A stretch of 20,715 nucleotides of DNA, from contig DDRC01000183.1 of NCBI GenBank assembly GCA_002342985.1, forward strand, positions 1 through 20,715, given 5' to 3'. Position 1 is the first letter of the stretch; each line of letters opens with the position of its first letter. Positions 12,688 to 19,834 of the stretch are shown one piece after another. Below the pieces are notes generated by a model. It was not told the DNA's origin, made no database searches, and saw nothing but the letters and a program-made list of their open reading frames with translations. A program made the position numbers and the translations under genes. This DNA is from Flavobacteriales bacterium UBA2426. GTDB taxonomy: Bacteria; Bacteroidota; Bacteroidia; Flavobacteriales_F; PHOS-HE28.

Positions 12688-14522
12688 CACGGAGTGGTGA
12701 GGAATGCGGTGAGCTGGTAGGTGATGAGGCTGGCAAGGTACGCCAGCCCGAAGAGGTAGCCCCCCATGATCCACATCTGCTTCCACGAGCCGGTCTCGCG
12801 CTTCACCACCACGAAGGTGCTGAGGCATTGCGGCGCGAACACCATCCACAGCAGCAGCGAGAGCTTGGTGGCCAGCGGCCATTCGCGCGTGATGCGCTCG
12901 CGGAGCTGTTCGTCCACCTCGCCCTCATCGCCGTCCATGGCATAGGCGGTGCCCAGCGCGCTCACCACCACTTCACGAGCGGCCATGCCGGGCACCAGCG
13001 CGAAGGAGATCTGCTCGTTGAAGCCGATGGGCTTGAAGACGTAGTGCAGCGCGTGACCCAGTTCGCCGGCCAGGCTGCGACCATTCTCGCGCGGTGAGGG
13101 AACGGTGTAGAGCGCCCACATCACGATCGTGAGGGCGAGGATGATGGTGCCCACACGGCGCAGGAAGATCATGGCGCGCTCCCACAGGCCGATGACCAGG
13201 CTGCGGCCATCGGGCCATTGGTAGGCCGGAAGCTCCATCATCAGCGGGGAGCGTGCCGCGTGCTTGTCGCTGCGCTTGATCACCCAGGCCACCGTCATGG
13301 CGGCCACCACGCCGAGCACGTAGAGGCCCACCATCACCAGGGCGGCGGCCATGGCATCGTCGGGGAAGAGGGCAGCGACGAGGAGCGTGTACACGGGGAT
13401 GCGCGCCGAGCAGGCCATCAGCGGCGCGATGAGGATGGTGGTGAGCCGGTCGCGCCAATGGCTGATGGTGCGCGTGGCCATGATGCCCGGTATGGCGCAG
13501 GCGAAGCTGCTCAGCAGGGGGATGAACGAGCGGCCGGACAGCCCGGCAGCGCTCATGGGCTTGTCCAGCAGGAAGGCCGCGCGCGGCAGGTAGCCCGAGG
13601 CCTCCAGCGCCAGGATGAAAAGGAAGAGGATGAGGATCTGCGGCAGGAAGACGATCACGCCGCCCACGCCGCCGATGACGCCTTCCACCAGCAGGCCGCG
13701 CAAGGGGCCTTCAGGCATGTTGGCTTCCACCAGGCCCGCGATGGCGCCGAAGCCGTCCTCGATCCAGCCGGAGAGCATGTCGCCGCCGGAGAACACCGCC
13801 AGGAAGGTGGCGAAGAGCACCAGCGCCAGCACTGCGAAGCCCCACAACGGATGCATCAGGAAGCGGTCGATGCGGATGCTCGGGTCCTGGTCGATGGCCG
13901 GCGCGGTGACGGTGCGGTTGAAGATGCCGAGCACATCGCGCTGCGTGGCCAGCACCTGCTCCACGCCGGGCGGCCTCCAATGTGCGGGCGGCGCATCGCG
14001 CATCGGCGCATCCAGCAGGGCGCGCAGCTCATCAGCGCCGTGCGCGTGCACGCTCACCGTCTCCACCACGGGGAGATTCAGCTCGCGCGACAGCAGCGCC
14101 TTGTCGATCCGGATGCCGAGCTGTTTGGCGCGGTCCATCTTGTTCAGCACCACCAGCAGTGGCAGCCCGAGCTGCCGGGCCTCGAGCACCAGGCGCAGGT
14201 GCAGCCGCAGGTTGGTGGCGTCGGCCACGCACACCAGCAGGTCGGGCAGTGCCTCCTGGCTGTGACCGGTGATCACGTCGCGCGTCACGGCCTCGTCGGT
14301 GCTGAGCGCGTTCAGGCTGTAGGCGCCGGGCAGATCGAGCACGTGGATGCGTCGTCCGCTGGCCGTGCGCATCACGCCTTCCTTGCGCTCCACGGTGACG
14401 CCGGCGTAGTTGGCCACCTTCTGGCGGCTGCCGGTGAGCAGGTTGAAGAGGGCCGTCTTGCCGCAATTGGGGTTGCCCAGCAGGGCGATGCGCCGGGGCA
14501 GGGCGGGAGAGGGGCCGCTCAT
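12687..14522 (-). CDS. feoB: Ferrous iron transporter FeoB
   Basis: 611 residues, a compact FeoB. The N-terminal G domain has G1 GNPNCGKT (residues 16-23), G2 in NYAGVTVE, G3 DLPG and G4 NKMD. Two inverted gate regions follow in the membrane part: CAIPGIMATRTI and CSARIPVY, the conserved CxxP-type and CSARLPVY-type motifs. Then come PGMAAREVVVSALG and the C-terminal span with APQCLSTFVVVKRETGSWK. FeoB imports ferrous iron across the inner membrane, dependent on its NTPase. No FeoA domain is fused; FeoA is the separate gene just upstream, whose TAG stop directly touches this ATG. The downstream Cys-rich gene overlaps by one base, so all three are probably one operon. No Fur box was confidently seen upstream of feoA. 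Confidence 0.97.
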   Translation of the reverse strand: MSGPSPALPRRIALLGNPNCGKTALFNLLTGSRQKVANYAGVTVERKEGVMRTASGRRIHVLDLPGAYSLNALSTDEAVTRDVITGHSQEALPDLLVCVADATNLRLHLRLVLEARQLGLPLLVVLNKMDRAKQLGIRIDKALLSRELNLPVVETVSVHAHGADELRALLDAPMRDAPPAHWRPPGVEQVLATQRDVLGIFNRTVTAPAIDQDPSIRIDRFLMHPLWGFAVLALVLFATFLAVFSGGDMLSGWIEDGFGAIAGLVEANMPEGPLRGLLVEGVIGGVGGVIVFLPQILILFLFILALEASGYLPRAAFLLDKPMSAAGLSGRSFIPLLSSFACAIPGIMATRTISHWRDRLTTILIAPLMACSARIPVYTLLVAALFPDDAMAAALVMVGLYVLGVVAAMTVAWVIKRSDKHAARSPLMMELPAYQWPDGRSLVIGLWERAMIFLRRVGTIILALTIVMWALYTVPSPRENGRSLAGELGHALHYVFKPIGFNEQISFALVPGMAAREVVVSALGTAYAMDGDEGEVDEQLRERITREWPLATKLSLLLWMVFAPQCLSTFVVVKRETGSWKQMWIMGGYLFGLAYLASLITYQLTAFLTTP

Positions 14523-14792
14523 CTAGCTGTTGGCGATGACTTGGATGAAGGCGGCCTCGCGCCGGCGCAGCGCGAACGTGGTATGCCCCAGGCGGATGGC
14601 GAGCGGGTCGCGGCCGGGTTTCGCCTCGCGCACCACCTGCACGCGCTCGCCGGGCACGAAGCCCAGTTCAAGCAGGCGCAGCACCAGGTTGCGGTCGGCG
14701 GCATCGGCGGGCACGGTGACGCCGGCCACGGTGGCCCACGCCGCTTCGGACAGCTGGTCCAGGCTCACCGTGCGCTCACGCTTCGCTTCCAT
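14523..14792 (-). CDS. feoA: FeoA, ferrous iron transport regulator/partner
   Basis: 89 residues with the FeoA SH3-like fold. LVLRLLELGFVPGERVQVVREAKPGRDPLAIRLG is the central part, with the family LGF.PG....V....G.DP..... pattern, then FALRRREAAFIQV. FeoA is a small cytoplasmic protein that binds or modulates FeoB. ATG at 14792 is preferred; the frame is open to 14993 but the extra residues run into the REP region. Its stop (14523-14525) is immediately followed by the feoB ATG, zero bases apart. A GACCTTCGC element lies just upstream. Confidence 0.92.
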   Translation of the reverse strand: MEAKRERTVSLDQLSEAAWATVAGVTVPADAADRNLVLRLLELGFVPGERVQVVREAKPGRDPLAIRLGHTTFALRRREAAFIQVIANS

Positions 14793-14799
14793 AGGGGGC

Positions 14800-14808
14800 G
14801 CGAAGGTC
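14800..14808 (-). promoter_or_regulatory. Possible -7 element of the feo operon (GACCTTCGC)
   Basis: The minus strand reads GACCTTCGC, ending seven bases before the feoA ATG. It fits the high-GC variant of TAnnTTTG seen before other genes in this window. No -33 TTG is evident. Confidence 0.35.
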
Positions 14809-14852
14809 CGAACGGAATGGGTGCGGTGGAATACCGCGATCAGGGTATGTGA

Positions 14853-14867
14853 CGTCCCGAAGGGACG
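14853..14867. repeat. REP-type palindrome, left copy 1
   Basis: CGTCCCGAAGGGACG: six-base arms CGTCCC/GGGACG around GAA. It lies between feoA and the transposase remnant. Repeats of the form GTCCC-nnn-GGGAC are common in intergenic DNA of Bacteroidota and are associated with IS200-like transposases. Confidence 0.8.
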
Positions 14868-14904
14868 AGACATGGATAGCCCACCAATGACCCAGAATGC
14901 CGAA

Positions 14905-14921
14905 GCGTCCCGTAGGGACGC
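14905..14921. repeat. REP-type palindrome, left copy 2
   Basis: GCGTCCCGTAGGGACGC: seven-base arms around GTA. Its centre lies 53 bases downstream of the centre of the first copy and it has the same asymmetric centre orientation class. It is 64 bases before the transposase start. Confidence 0.8.
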
Positions 14922-14985
14922 GATATTGGTGAGCAACGCCAGATATTCCGCATATTCGAATGACCCAACGGAGCATGTTCGGCTC

Positions 14986-15448
14986 ATGGCCAATACCTAC
15001 ACCCAGATCCACATCCAAGCCGTTTTCGCTGTGCAGAACCGGGCCAGCTTGATCTCCCCGACCTGGAAGGATGAGCTGTACCGGTACATCACGGGTATCA
15101 TCCAGAACCATGGCCACAAGCTCCTACAGATCAATGGCATGCCCGATCACGTGCACATCCTCTTCGGCATGCGGCCTACGCAGTCCCTTTCCGAATTGAT
15201 GCAACATAGTGAAGCAGGATTCCTCGAGATGGATCAACCAGAAGGGCTTTGTTCGAGGCAGGTTCTCCTGGCAGGAGGGCTATGGCGCATTCTCCTATTC
15301 CAAAGGTGATGTTCCACGGGTGGTCGATTACATCAAGAACCAGGAAGAGCACCATCGTCATAAGAGCTTCCAGCAAGAATACCTCGAGGTCCTGAGGGAG
15401 TTCGAGGTCCAGCACGATGAGCAGTATGTCTTCAAGCCCATCGAATGA
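14986..15448 (+). pseudogene. Frameshifted IS200-like/REP-associated Y1 transposase
   Basis: The first part, from ATG 14986, reads MANTYTQIHIQAVFAVQNR and carries the HUH metal site as HVH in GMPDHVHILFG (His codons at 15148 and 15154). At LSELMQ (about 15199-15208) the frame is lost. The original frame would stop at 15309, while the homologous sequence continues one frame over: DSSRWINQKGF, FSWQEGYGAFSYS with the catalytic Tyr codon at 15281-15283, and NQEEHHRHKSF, ending at TGA 15446-15448. A two-base deletion (CAA-GA-CATA to CAACATA) or a one-base insertion would explain it. With the deletion restored the protein would be 154 residues, normal for the family. The uninterrupted part lacks the catalytic tyrosine, so the gene is probably dead. 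Low-level frameshifting is possible but is not usual for this family. Confidence 0.88.
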
Positions 15449-15452
15449 CACA

Positions 15453-15469
15453 TGCCGTACCTGACGGCA
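15453..15469 (+). terminator. Hairpin just after the transposase remnant
   Basis: TGCCGT (15453-15458), loop ACCTG, ACGGCA (15464-15469): six base pairs, four bases after the stop. No T-tract follows. It may be a terminator or part of the right end of the REP/RAYT unit. Confidence 0.35.
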
Positions 15470-15506
15470 CGGAATCCACGGTGCCACCTTCGATCAACCC
15501 ATAGCT

Positions 15507-15521
15507 AGTCCCTACGGGACT
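15507..15521. repeat. REP-type palindrome, right copy (inverted)
   Basis: AGTCCCTACGGGACT: its complement is AGTCCCGTAGGGACT, so it is the same element as left copy 2 in the opposite orientation. It ends 11 bases before the ATG of the DUF6090 gene and so lies in that gene's leader. Confidence 0.8.
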
Positions 15522-15532
15522 GCGCACCTCCC

Positions 15533-16282
15533 ATGCCCCGCATCTTCAACACCATCCGCCAGCGCCTGCTGAAGGAGAACCGCTTCACCCGCTACCTGGT
15601 CTATGCCGTGGGCGAGATCGTGCTGGTGGTGATCGGCATCCTGATCGCGTTGCAGATCAACAACAACAACGACCTGCGGAAGGCGCGTGCGCGGGAGATC
15701 AGGTACCTGGAGAACATCAAGGCCGACCTCGTCGCGAACCAGGAGAAGGCAAGGGACTTCATCGCCGTGCGCGCCGAGTGCATCAGCGCCACCCAGCGCA
15801 TCATCGCCAAGATCGACGGCGAGCCCATCTCCGACTGGAAGGCCTTCAACAAGGACTGCATCTCCATCTATGGATGGCAGCGTTATTACCCCATCAACTT
15901 CACCTTCAAGGAGCTGATGAACTCCGGCAGCCTCGCCCTCCTCTCGAACGACAGCGTGAAGACGGCCCTGCTGAAGCTGGAGCAGCTCTACGAGAAGGTG
16001 AAGGCCGAGGAGGACCACTTCCGCTTCGACTCGGAGGAGGTGATCTACAAGCCGGCGTACGAGCTCATCGACCTCGGGCCAACCCTGGAGCTGTACATGG
16101 GCAAGGACGTGGTGATGCGCCTGGAGGACTTCGCGCCCTACTTCGCCGACAAGCGCGTGAAGAACGGATTCCTCATGGCGTTCCTGGAGTTCTCCACCAT
16201 GAACCGCCAATTGGACCAGGTGCTGAAGCTCAGCGATCAGCGCATCGCCATGATCGACCGGGAACTCAGCTGGGAGAGCTGA
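15533..16282 (+). CDS. DUF6090 family single-span membrane protein
   Basis: 249 residues. The N-terminus matches the DUF6090 pattern closely: a basic IRQRLLKENRFTRYL segment followed by a membrane span (YAVGEIVLVVIGILIALQIN, about 24-43). The C-terminal ~200 residues are helical and probably lie on the outer side or in the periplasm (EIRYLENIKADLVANQEKARD and LEQLYEKVKAEEDHF suggest coiled coils). The family is common in Flavobacteriia and relatives and has no known function. The start is fixed by the family N-terminus. The right REP palindrome occupies its leader and no TAnnTTTG element was found in the remaining 11 bases. It converges with the next gene. Confidence 0.85.
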   Translation: MPRIFNTIRQRLLKENRFTRYLVYAVGEIVLVVIGILIALQINNNNDLRKARAREIRYLENIKADLVANQEKARDFIAVRAECISATQRIIAKIDGEPISDWKAFNKDCISIYGWQRYYPINFTFKELMNSGSLALLSNDSVKTALLKLEQLYEKVKAEEDHFRFDSEEVIYKPAYELIDLGPTLELYMGKDVVMRLEDFAPYFADKRVKNGFLMAFLEFSTMNRQLDQVLKLSDQRIAMIDRELSWES

Positions 16283-16283
16283 T

Positions 16284-16298
16284 GCGCTCCTCAAGCGC
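16284..16298. terminator. Weak hairpin between convergent genes
   Basis: GCGCT (16284-16288), loop CCTCA, AGCGC (16294-16298), two bases after the DUF6090 stop and four before the stop of the opposing gene. There is no T-tract; five base pairs are weak evidence. Confidence 0.3.
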
Positions 16299-16301
16299 GC
16301 C

Positions 16302-17384
16302 CTAGCGCCACAATGAATGGGTGGCCGCCTTCCCCGTCGCGTTGTCCACGATCACAACCAATGGCTCCGCAAGCTTACCCTCCTCGCTGGGCCGCGTGCC
16401 CACGAAGGCGAATGAACGCTCGCCCGGAAGGATCTGCGTGAGGTGGAAGCGGTCGATCCCGGTGTCGGCGCTCCACAGGATGCGGCCGGCGGTATCCACG
16501 CGCGAGACGATGGCGAGGCCCTTCAGCCCCGGCGCGGATGTGTGGATCATCAAGGCGCCATCGGGGTCCGCCAAACGGAGCGCTTCGCTCTTATCGTCCA
16601 TGCGCAGGAAGGCGGCGTTCAGGTATTCTTCTTCGCCGACCGGGGCCATGCCCAGGATGCGGTGGTACTTGCCATCAACAGGCGCCTCGAGCGCGCCGCG
16701 ATGGAAGCGGCGCATGCGTTTCCGGTTCTCCTGCGGGACAACCCGGCGCACGAACTTCCTCGGAGCGAACTCGCCCAGAAGCTCCTCTTCCGCATGCAGG
16801 CCGAGCCAATGACCATCGGCGACGATGAAGCCGGCGGAAAGGAAGCGGTCGGGATCCGGAGTGATGCGTGCGCCCGGTTGCGGCACGGATGGGTCGCGCA
16901 CCTCAGCGGGCTGCAGCAGCGCGTGGCGCCGCAGGTCCACACCGCCGATGGAACCCGCCCTGGCCTTGGAGCCGGGGTTGACGTCGAACCACAGGACCTG
17001 TCCATCGCTGCCCAGGATTCGTGCCAGCGCGTACTCGTTGGGCGCAAGGCCCTCAGCGATGAGGATCTTCTTGGGCTCGTTGCCATCAAGGGGAATGAGC
17101 AGGATGCTGATGCTCGTGGTGGTATTCCCGCCGCGGCCAGTGATCTCGGGCAGGTGCGGGTCGGTGGCCCGGATGAGCGTGGCGATGTGGCTTTCGGTGC
17201 GCACGCATTCGCCCAGCTGAACCCCGCTCGCGGGGGCCACGGAGAGGACCTTCTTCCCGAACAACATGACCGCAGCGAAGATGAGCGCCGAAACGCCCAT
17301 GAATAGCCCGAACTTGAACCGCAGCGAACGGTACCGCCGATACCATGCAGCAGCAGCTTCCTGATTGTCGGTTGAAGACTTCAT
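16302..17384 (-). CDS. Membrane-anchored protein of unknown function
   Basis: 360 residues from ATG 17384. A short cytoplasmic stretch (MKSSTDNQEAAAAWYRRYRS) is followed by one span at about residues 25-43 (FGLFMGVSALIFAAVMLFG). The long outer part has repeated strand blocks with 'DG..LW..V', 'GRILWSADTGIDRF' and 'FAFVGTRPSEEGK', which reads like a beta-propeller or sensor-type fold. I do not recognise a named family with confidence; similarity to the uncharacterised PA2928-type proteins is possible but is only an impression. The frame is open to 17423, which would add 13 residues overlapping the upstream gene. The shorter start leaves a 10-base gap to that gene, so the two are probably co-transcribed. 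Confidence 0.7.
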   Translation of the reverse strand: MKSSTDNQEAAAAWYRRYRSLRFKFGLFMGVSALIFAAVMLFGKKVLSVAPASGVQLGECVRTESHIATLIRATDPHLPEITGRGGNTTTSISILLIPLDGNEPKKILIAEGLAPNEYALARILGSDGQVLWFDVNPGSKARAGSIGGVDLRRHALLQPAEVRDPSVPQPGARITPDPDRFLSAGFIVADGHWLGLHAEEELLGEFAPRKFVRRVVPQENRKRMRRFHRGALEAPVDGKYHRILGMAPVGEEEYLNAAFLRMDDKSEALRLADPDGALMIHTSAPGLKGLAIVSRVDTAGRILWSADTGIDRFHLTQILPGERSFAFVGTRPSEEGKLAEPLVVIVDNATGKAATHSLWR

Positions 17385-17394
17385 GCGTCGAACG

Positions 17395-17676
17395 TCATCG
17401 CTTGATGGTGATCCATCCGCCATCCTCGTCGATATCGGCCCGGCAGCCGCCGGCCTTCTGCCGGATCACCTCATCCGCCACGAAGCGCATGATCCCCGCG
17501 CGCTGCGCCACCGCCCAAGGATGGCCATGTTGCCATTCCGATGCGCTGCTGATGTGCACGATCACCACGGCATCGCCGCCGGCGAACTCCCACCAGCCCG
17601 TGATGCGGCGGCCTTCCGACTCGTAGGTCACGCTTCCGGACCGACCTTCCACGGTGATGGTGACCTTGCCGCTCAT
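17395..17676 (-). CDS. Small uncharacterised protein
   Basis: 93 residues, no signal peptide or membrane span. It begins MSGKVTITVEGRSGSVTYES and carries the distinctive stretch GWWEFAGGDAVVIVHI, then a helix-like FVADEVIRQKAG and an acidic/aromatic end (DIDEDGGWITIKR). A small mixed alpha/beta cytoplasmic domain is likely. The start at 17676 is preferred over the long open frame (to 18357), which runs antisense through the divergent gene and is of low-complexity shadow type. A CATCTTCGGC element lies just upstream. Next gene on the strand follows after 10 bases. Confidence 0.6.
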   Translation of the reverse strand: MSGKVTITVEGRSGSVTYESEGRRITGWWEFAGGDAVVIVHISSASEWQHGHPWAVAQRAGIMRFVADEVIRQKAGGCRADIDEDGGWITIKR

Positions 17677-17680
17677 GGCG

Positions 17681-17700
17681 TGCCGAAGATGGCGATCTTC
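17681..17700. promoter_or_regulatory. Divergent overlapping -7 type elements
   Basis: On the minus strand CCATCTTCGGC lies within 17682-17692, five bases from the ATG at 17676. On the plus strand GATCTTCAC (about 17693-17701) lies six bases from the ATG at 17707. The two genes' starts are only 30 bases apart, so any -33 contacts would lie inside the opposing coding sequences. Confidence 0.35.
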
Positions 17701-17706
17701 ACCCGG

Positions 17707-18435
17707 ATGTCCTGGAAGATCGCCCTTGCCGTCGCCCTGCTCACGGCCATCATCACCGCCGTCGTCACGGCTCCGGTGGCCGACAAGGTGACCCGGTTGC
17801 ACGGGGTGAGCGATTTCGAGGGCGGGCGGGGCATGGCCATCGCCTTCATGCTCATCCCGGCGGGCTTCATCGGGGGCTTCCTCCTCGGCCTGCTGGGAAC
17901 CAAGCTGGTCCATGCCACGGAATGGGCGCACTTCTGGAAGGCGGCAGGGCTGTCTGTGCTGCTGGGCCAGGTGGCGCTCTTCGGCGTGTCGGGCCTCAGC
18001 CTGCTGTCGATCCCGAGGCCGCCGCTGATTGACGGGCATGCCTTGGTGCTGGAGGTGGAGGTAATGGTGCCCCTGGCGCGGATCACCGAATCTGCGAAGG
18101 CCCCCGATGCCATGCGGGTCAGCCTCTATGCCGGGCCGAAGGACAACCATTACGCCGACATCGACCGCTCGCGCTTCCGGGAGGAGGATGGACGGCTGGT
18201 GGTGCCGGCCACGGCGCAGCTCAACAGCCGATCCGCAGCGCGGGTCCTCAGCTTCCACATCGAGGAGCACACCTGGCTGGCCTTCGACCTGCCGCTTCCC
18301 CCGGAGCCTGCGGTGACGCCGGATTGGAGCCGGCCCGCCGCCCTGCGGGAGGCCCATGCCGACGGGCGTGAACCCGTTTCGAGCGATGTGCTCCTGCGCT
18401 ACCGCGTGGTCGCCGCAGGGGACCCGGCGCCGTGA
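17707..18435 (+). CDS. Three-span membrane protein with a soluble C-terminal domain
   Basis: 242 residues from ATG 17707. Membrane spans lie at about 4-23, 43-66 and 77-101. The rest, from SIPRPPLIDGHALVLEVEV, is a beta-rich soluble domain with VSLYAGPKDNHYADID and VPATAQLNSRSAARVLSFHIEEHTW, unrecognised. An alternative start at 17689 adds MAIFTR; 17707 is preferred because it places the GATCTTCAC element six bases upstream, as for other genes here. It is divergent from the small-protein gene. Downstream is a 70-base gap to the MgtC-family gene, so it may stand alone or be read through. Confidence 0.68.
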   Translation: MSWKIALAVALLTAIITAVVTAPVADKVTRLHGVSDFEGGRGMAIAFMLIPAGFIGGFLLGLLGTKLVHATEWAHFWKAAGLSVLLGQVALFGVSGLSLLSIPRPPLIDGHALVLEVEVMVPLARITESAKAPDAMRVSLYAGPKDNHYADIDRSRFREEDGRLVVPATAQLNSRSAARVLSFHIEEHTWLAFDLPLPPEPAVTPDWSRPAALREAHADGREPVSSDVLLRYRVVAAGDPAP

Positions 18436-18476
18436 AGGGCTGACGCCCGTCCGCTGCCCGGGTGCCGCGCCGGCCT

Positions 18477-18485
18477 TAGCTTAAC
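18477..18485 (+). promoter_or_regulatory. Possible -7 element of the MgtC-family gene (TAGCTTAAC)
   Basis: TAGCTTAAC is the only AT-rich patch in the 70-base gap and partly fits TAnnTTTG, 20 bases before the ATG at 18506. No -33 TTG at the usual spacing. Confidence 0.3.
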
Positions 18486-18505
18486 CGCGCCTTGCGCGCC
18501 GCATC

Positions 18506-19819
18506 ATGGATGAACTGACCGACGCCTGGACGAGGACCGATGCGCACCTGCTGGTGCGTCTGGCGGTGGCTGCGGGCATCGGATTCCTGATCGGCCTGGA
18601 GCGGGAGTTCGCCAAGCGCGTGCGCGAGCGGGCTGATGCGGGGCAGGAGCCCACCGCCCAGGAGAAGCAGTTCGCCGGCCTGCGCACCTTCACCCTCATT
18701 GCGCTGCTCGGTTTCCTCGCAGCGCTATCCGCTGACTCCCTGGGGGCGTGGTTCTTCGGCCTGTCCCTCGCAGGGTTCATCGGGCTGCTGGTCACTTCGT
18801 ACCGTGCCAGCATCCGGCGCGGCGATGTGGGCGCCACCTCCGAGGTGACGGCGCTCATCACCTTCCTGCTCGGCGGCCTGGCCTACGAAGGCGAGCTGCT
18901 CTTCATCATCATCGTCGCGGTGCTGGTGCTCCTGCTGCTGTCCTTCAAGCTGCCGCTGCACCGCTTCGTCACGCGGCTCAATGAGCAGGAGGTGCGCGCC
19001 ATCATCGAGTTCGTGGTCATCACCGTGCTCGTGCTCCCGTTCCTGCCGAATGAGGGCTTTGGCCCGCATGGCACCTGGAATCCGAAGGAGATCTGGACCA
19101 TGGTGGTGCTGGTCTCCGGGATCAGCCTGGTGGGTTACCTGCTGGCCAAGTTCCTCGGCAGCGGAAGGGGCACGCTGATGGCCGGCGTTGTGGGCGGGCT
19201 GGTCTCCAGCACGGCCGTGGCGCTGGGCTTCGCCCGCAGGATGCGCGACGGGCAGGGCACGGCCGCGCACCTGGCGCTGGGCATCCTGGCGGCCGCAGCC
19301 ATCATGTACCCCCGCATGCTGCTGGAGGTCTTCGCGGCGAATCGCGCCCTGCTGGGCACCGTGGCCTTCCCGCTCGTGGTGATTACCCTGGCCGGGCTGG
19401 GGTCGGCAGCGGTCCTCCGCCGGACGCGGTCCGATGAGAGCGATGCACCGCCGATGCTCGCCAATCCCCTGAATTTCCGCATCGCTCTGCAGTTCGCGGT
19501 GCTCTATGCGGTGGTACGTTGGCTGGTGGTGTGGGCCAACGTGCGCTTCGGCGATGCAGGCACCTATGTTGCGGGCGCGGTGGCCGGCATCACCGATGTG
19601 GATGCAGTGACGCTGGGGATGTCGCGCCTGGCGATGGATCCCGTGTGGGAGCAGCAGGCCGTGGTCACCATCCTGCTGGCGGCGCTGGTGAATACGCTGG
19701 TAAAGCACTTCATCGTGCTCGTCGTGGGCGGCAGGGCGCTCTGGCGGGCGGTGACGCCCGGCTTCATCGCCATGGAGCTCGCTGCGCTCGGCGGCATCCT
19801 CTGGGCGGCTTGGGGCTGA
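18506..19819 (+). CDS. MgtC/SapB-DUF4010 family membrane protein
   Basis: 437 residues. The N-terminal MgtC/SapB-like part has LVRLAVAAGIGFLIGLEREF (about residues 14-33) and FAGLRTFTLIALLGFLAAL (about 55-73), the conserved family motifs. The C-terminal DUF4010-like part contains GRGTLMAGVVGGLVSSTAVALGFARR and GAVAGITDVDAVTLGMSRL. About eleven membrane spans in all. MgtC relatives affect Mg2+ homeostasis or membrane energetics in other bacteria; the substrate of this two-part family is not known. Length is normal for it. It converges with the CRTAC1-like gene, 11 bases apart, with both stops inside one palindrome. Confidence 0.9.
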   Translation: MDELTDAWTRTDAHLLVRLAVAAGIGFLIGLEREFAKRVRERADAGQEPTAQEKQFAGLRTFTLIALLGFLAALSADSLGAWFFGLSLAGFIGLLVTSYRASIRRGDVGATSEVTALITFLLGGLAYEGELLFIIIVAVLVLLLLSFKLPLHRFVTRLNEQEVRAIIEFVVITVLVLPFLPNEGFGPHGTWNPKEIWTMVVLVSGISLVGYLLAKFLGSGRGTLMAGVVGGLVSSTAVALGFARRMRDGQGTAAHLALGILAAAAIMYPRMLLEVFAANRALLGTVAFPLVVITLAGLGSAAVLRRTRSDESDAPPMLANPLNFRIALQFAVLYAVVRWLVVWANVRFGDAGTYVAGAVAGITDVDAVTLGMSRLAMDPVWEQQAVVTILLAALVNTLVKHFIVLVVGGRALWRAVTPGFIAMELAALGGILWAAWG

Positions 19820-19834
19820 CCGCCCGGCGGTCAG
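19816..19834. terminator. Perfect palindrome holding both convergent stop codons
   Basis: CTGACCGCCCGGCGGTCAG: nine-base arms (19816-19824 and 19826-19834) around one base. TGA of the MgtC-family gene is 19817-19819 and TCA, the TGA of the opposing gene, is 19831-19833, so both stops are placed symmetrically. No T-tract, so the bidirectional terminator role is inferred. Confidence 0.55.

Larger units (their letters stand above)
14853..15521 (+). mobile_element. REP/RAYT unit: palindromes flanking an IS200-like Y1 transposase remnant
   Basis: Two palindromes on the left (14853-14867, 14905-14921) and one in the opposite orientation on the right (15507-15521) bracket a Y1 transposase gene. This is the arrangement expected for a REP-associated tyrosine transposase with its own repeats. 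No target-site duplication is expected for this class and none was seen. The transposase is frameshifted, so the unit is likely immobile unless acted on in trans. Confidence 0.65.

Noticed and set aside
13218..14852. Plus-strand open frame (544 codons) over feoB and feoA
   Set aside because: Antisense to one of the best supported genes in the window; composition is His/Gln/Ala-rich shadow.
14530..14985. Upstream extension of the transposase frame to 14530
   Set aside because: It runs through the feoA coding region and the palindromes. The family N-terminus (MANTYTQIHIQ) begins at 14986.
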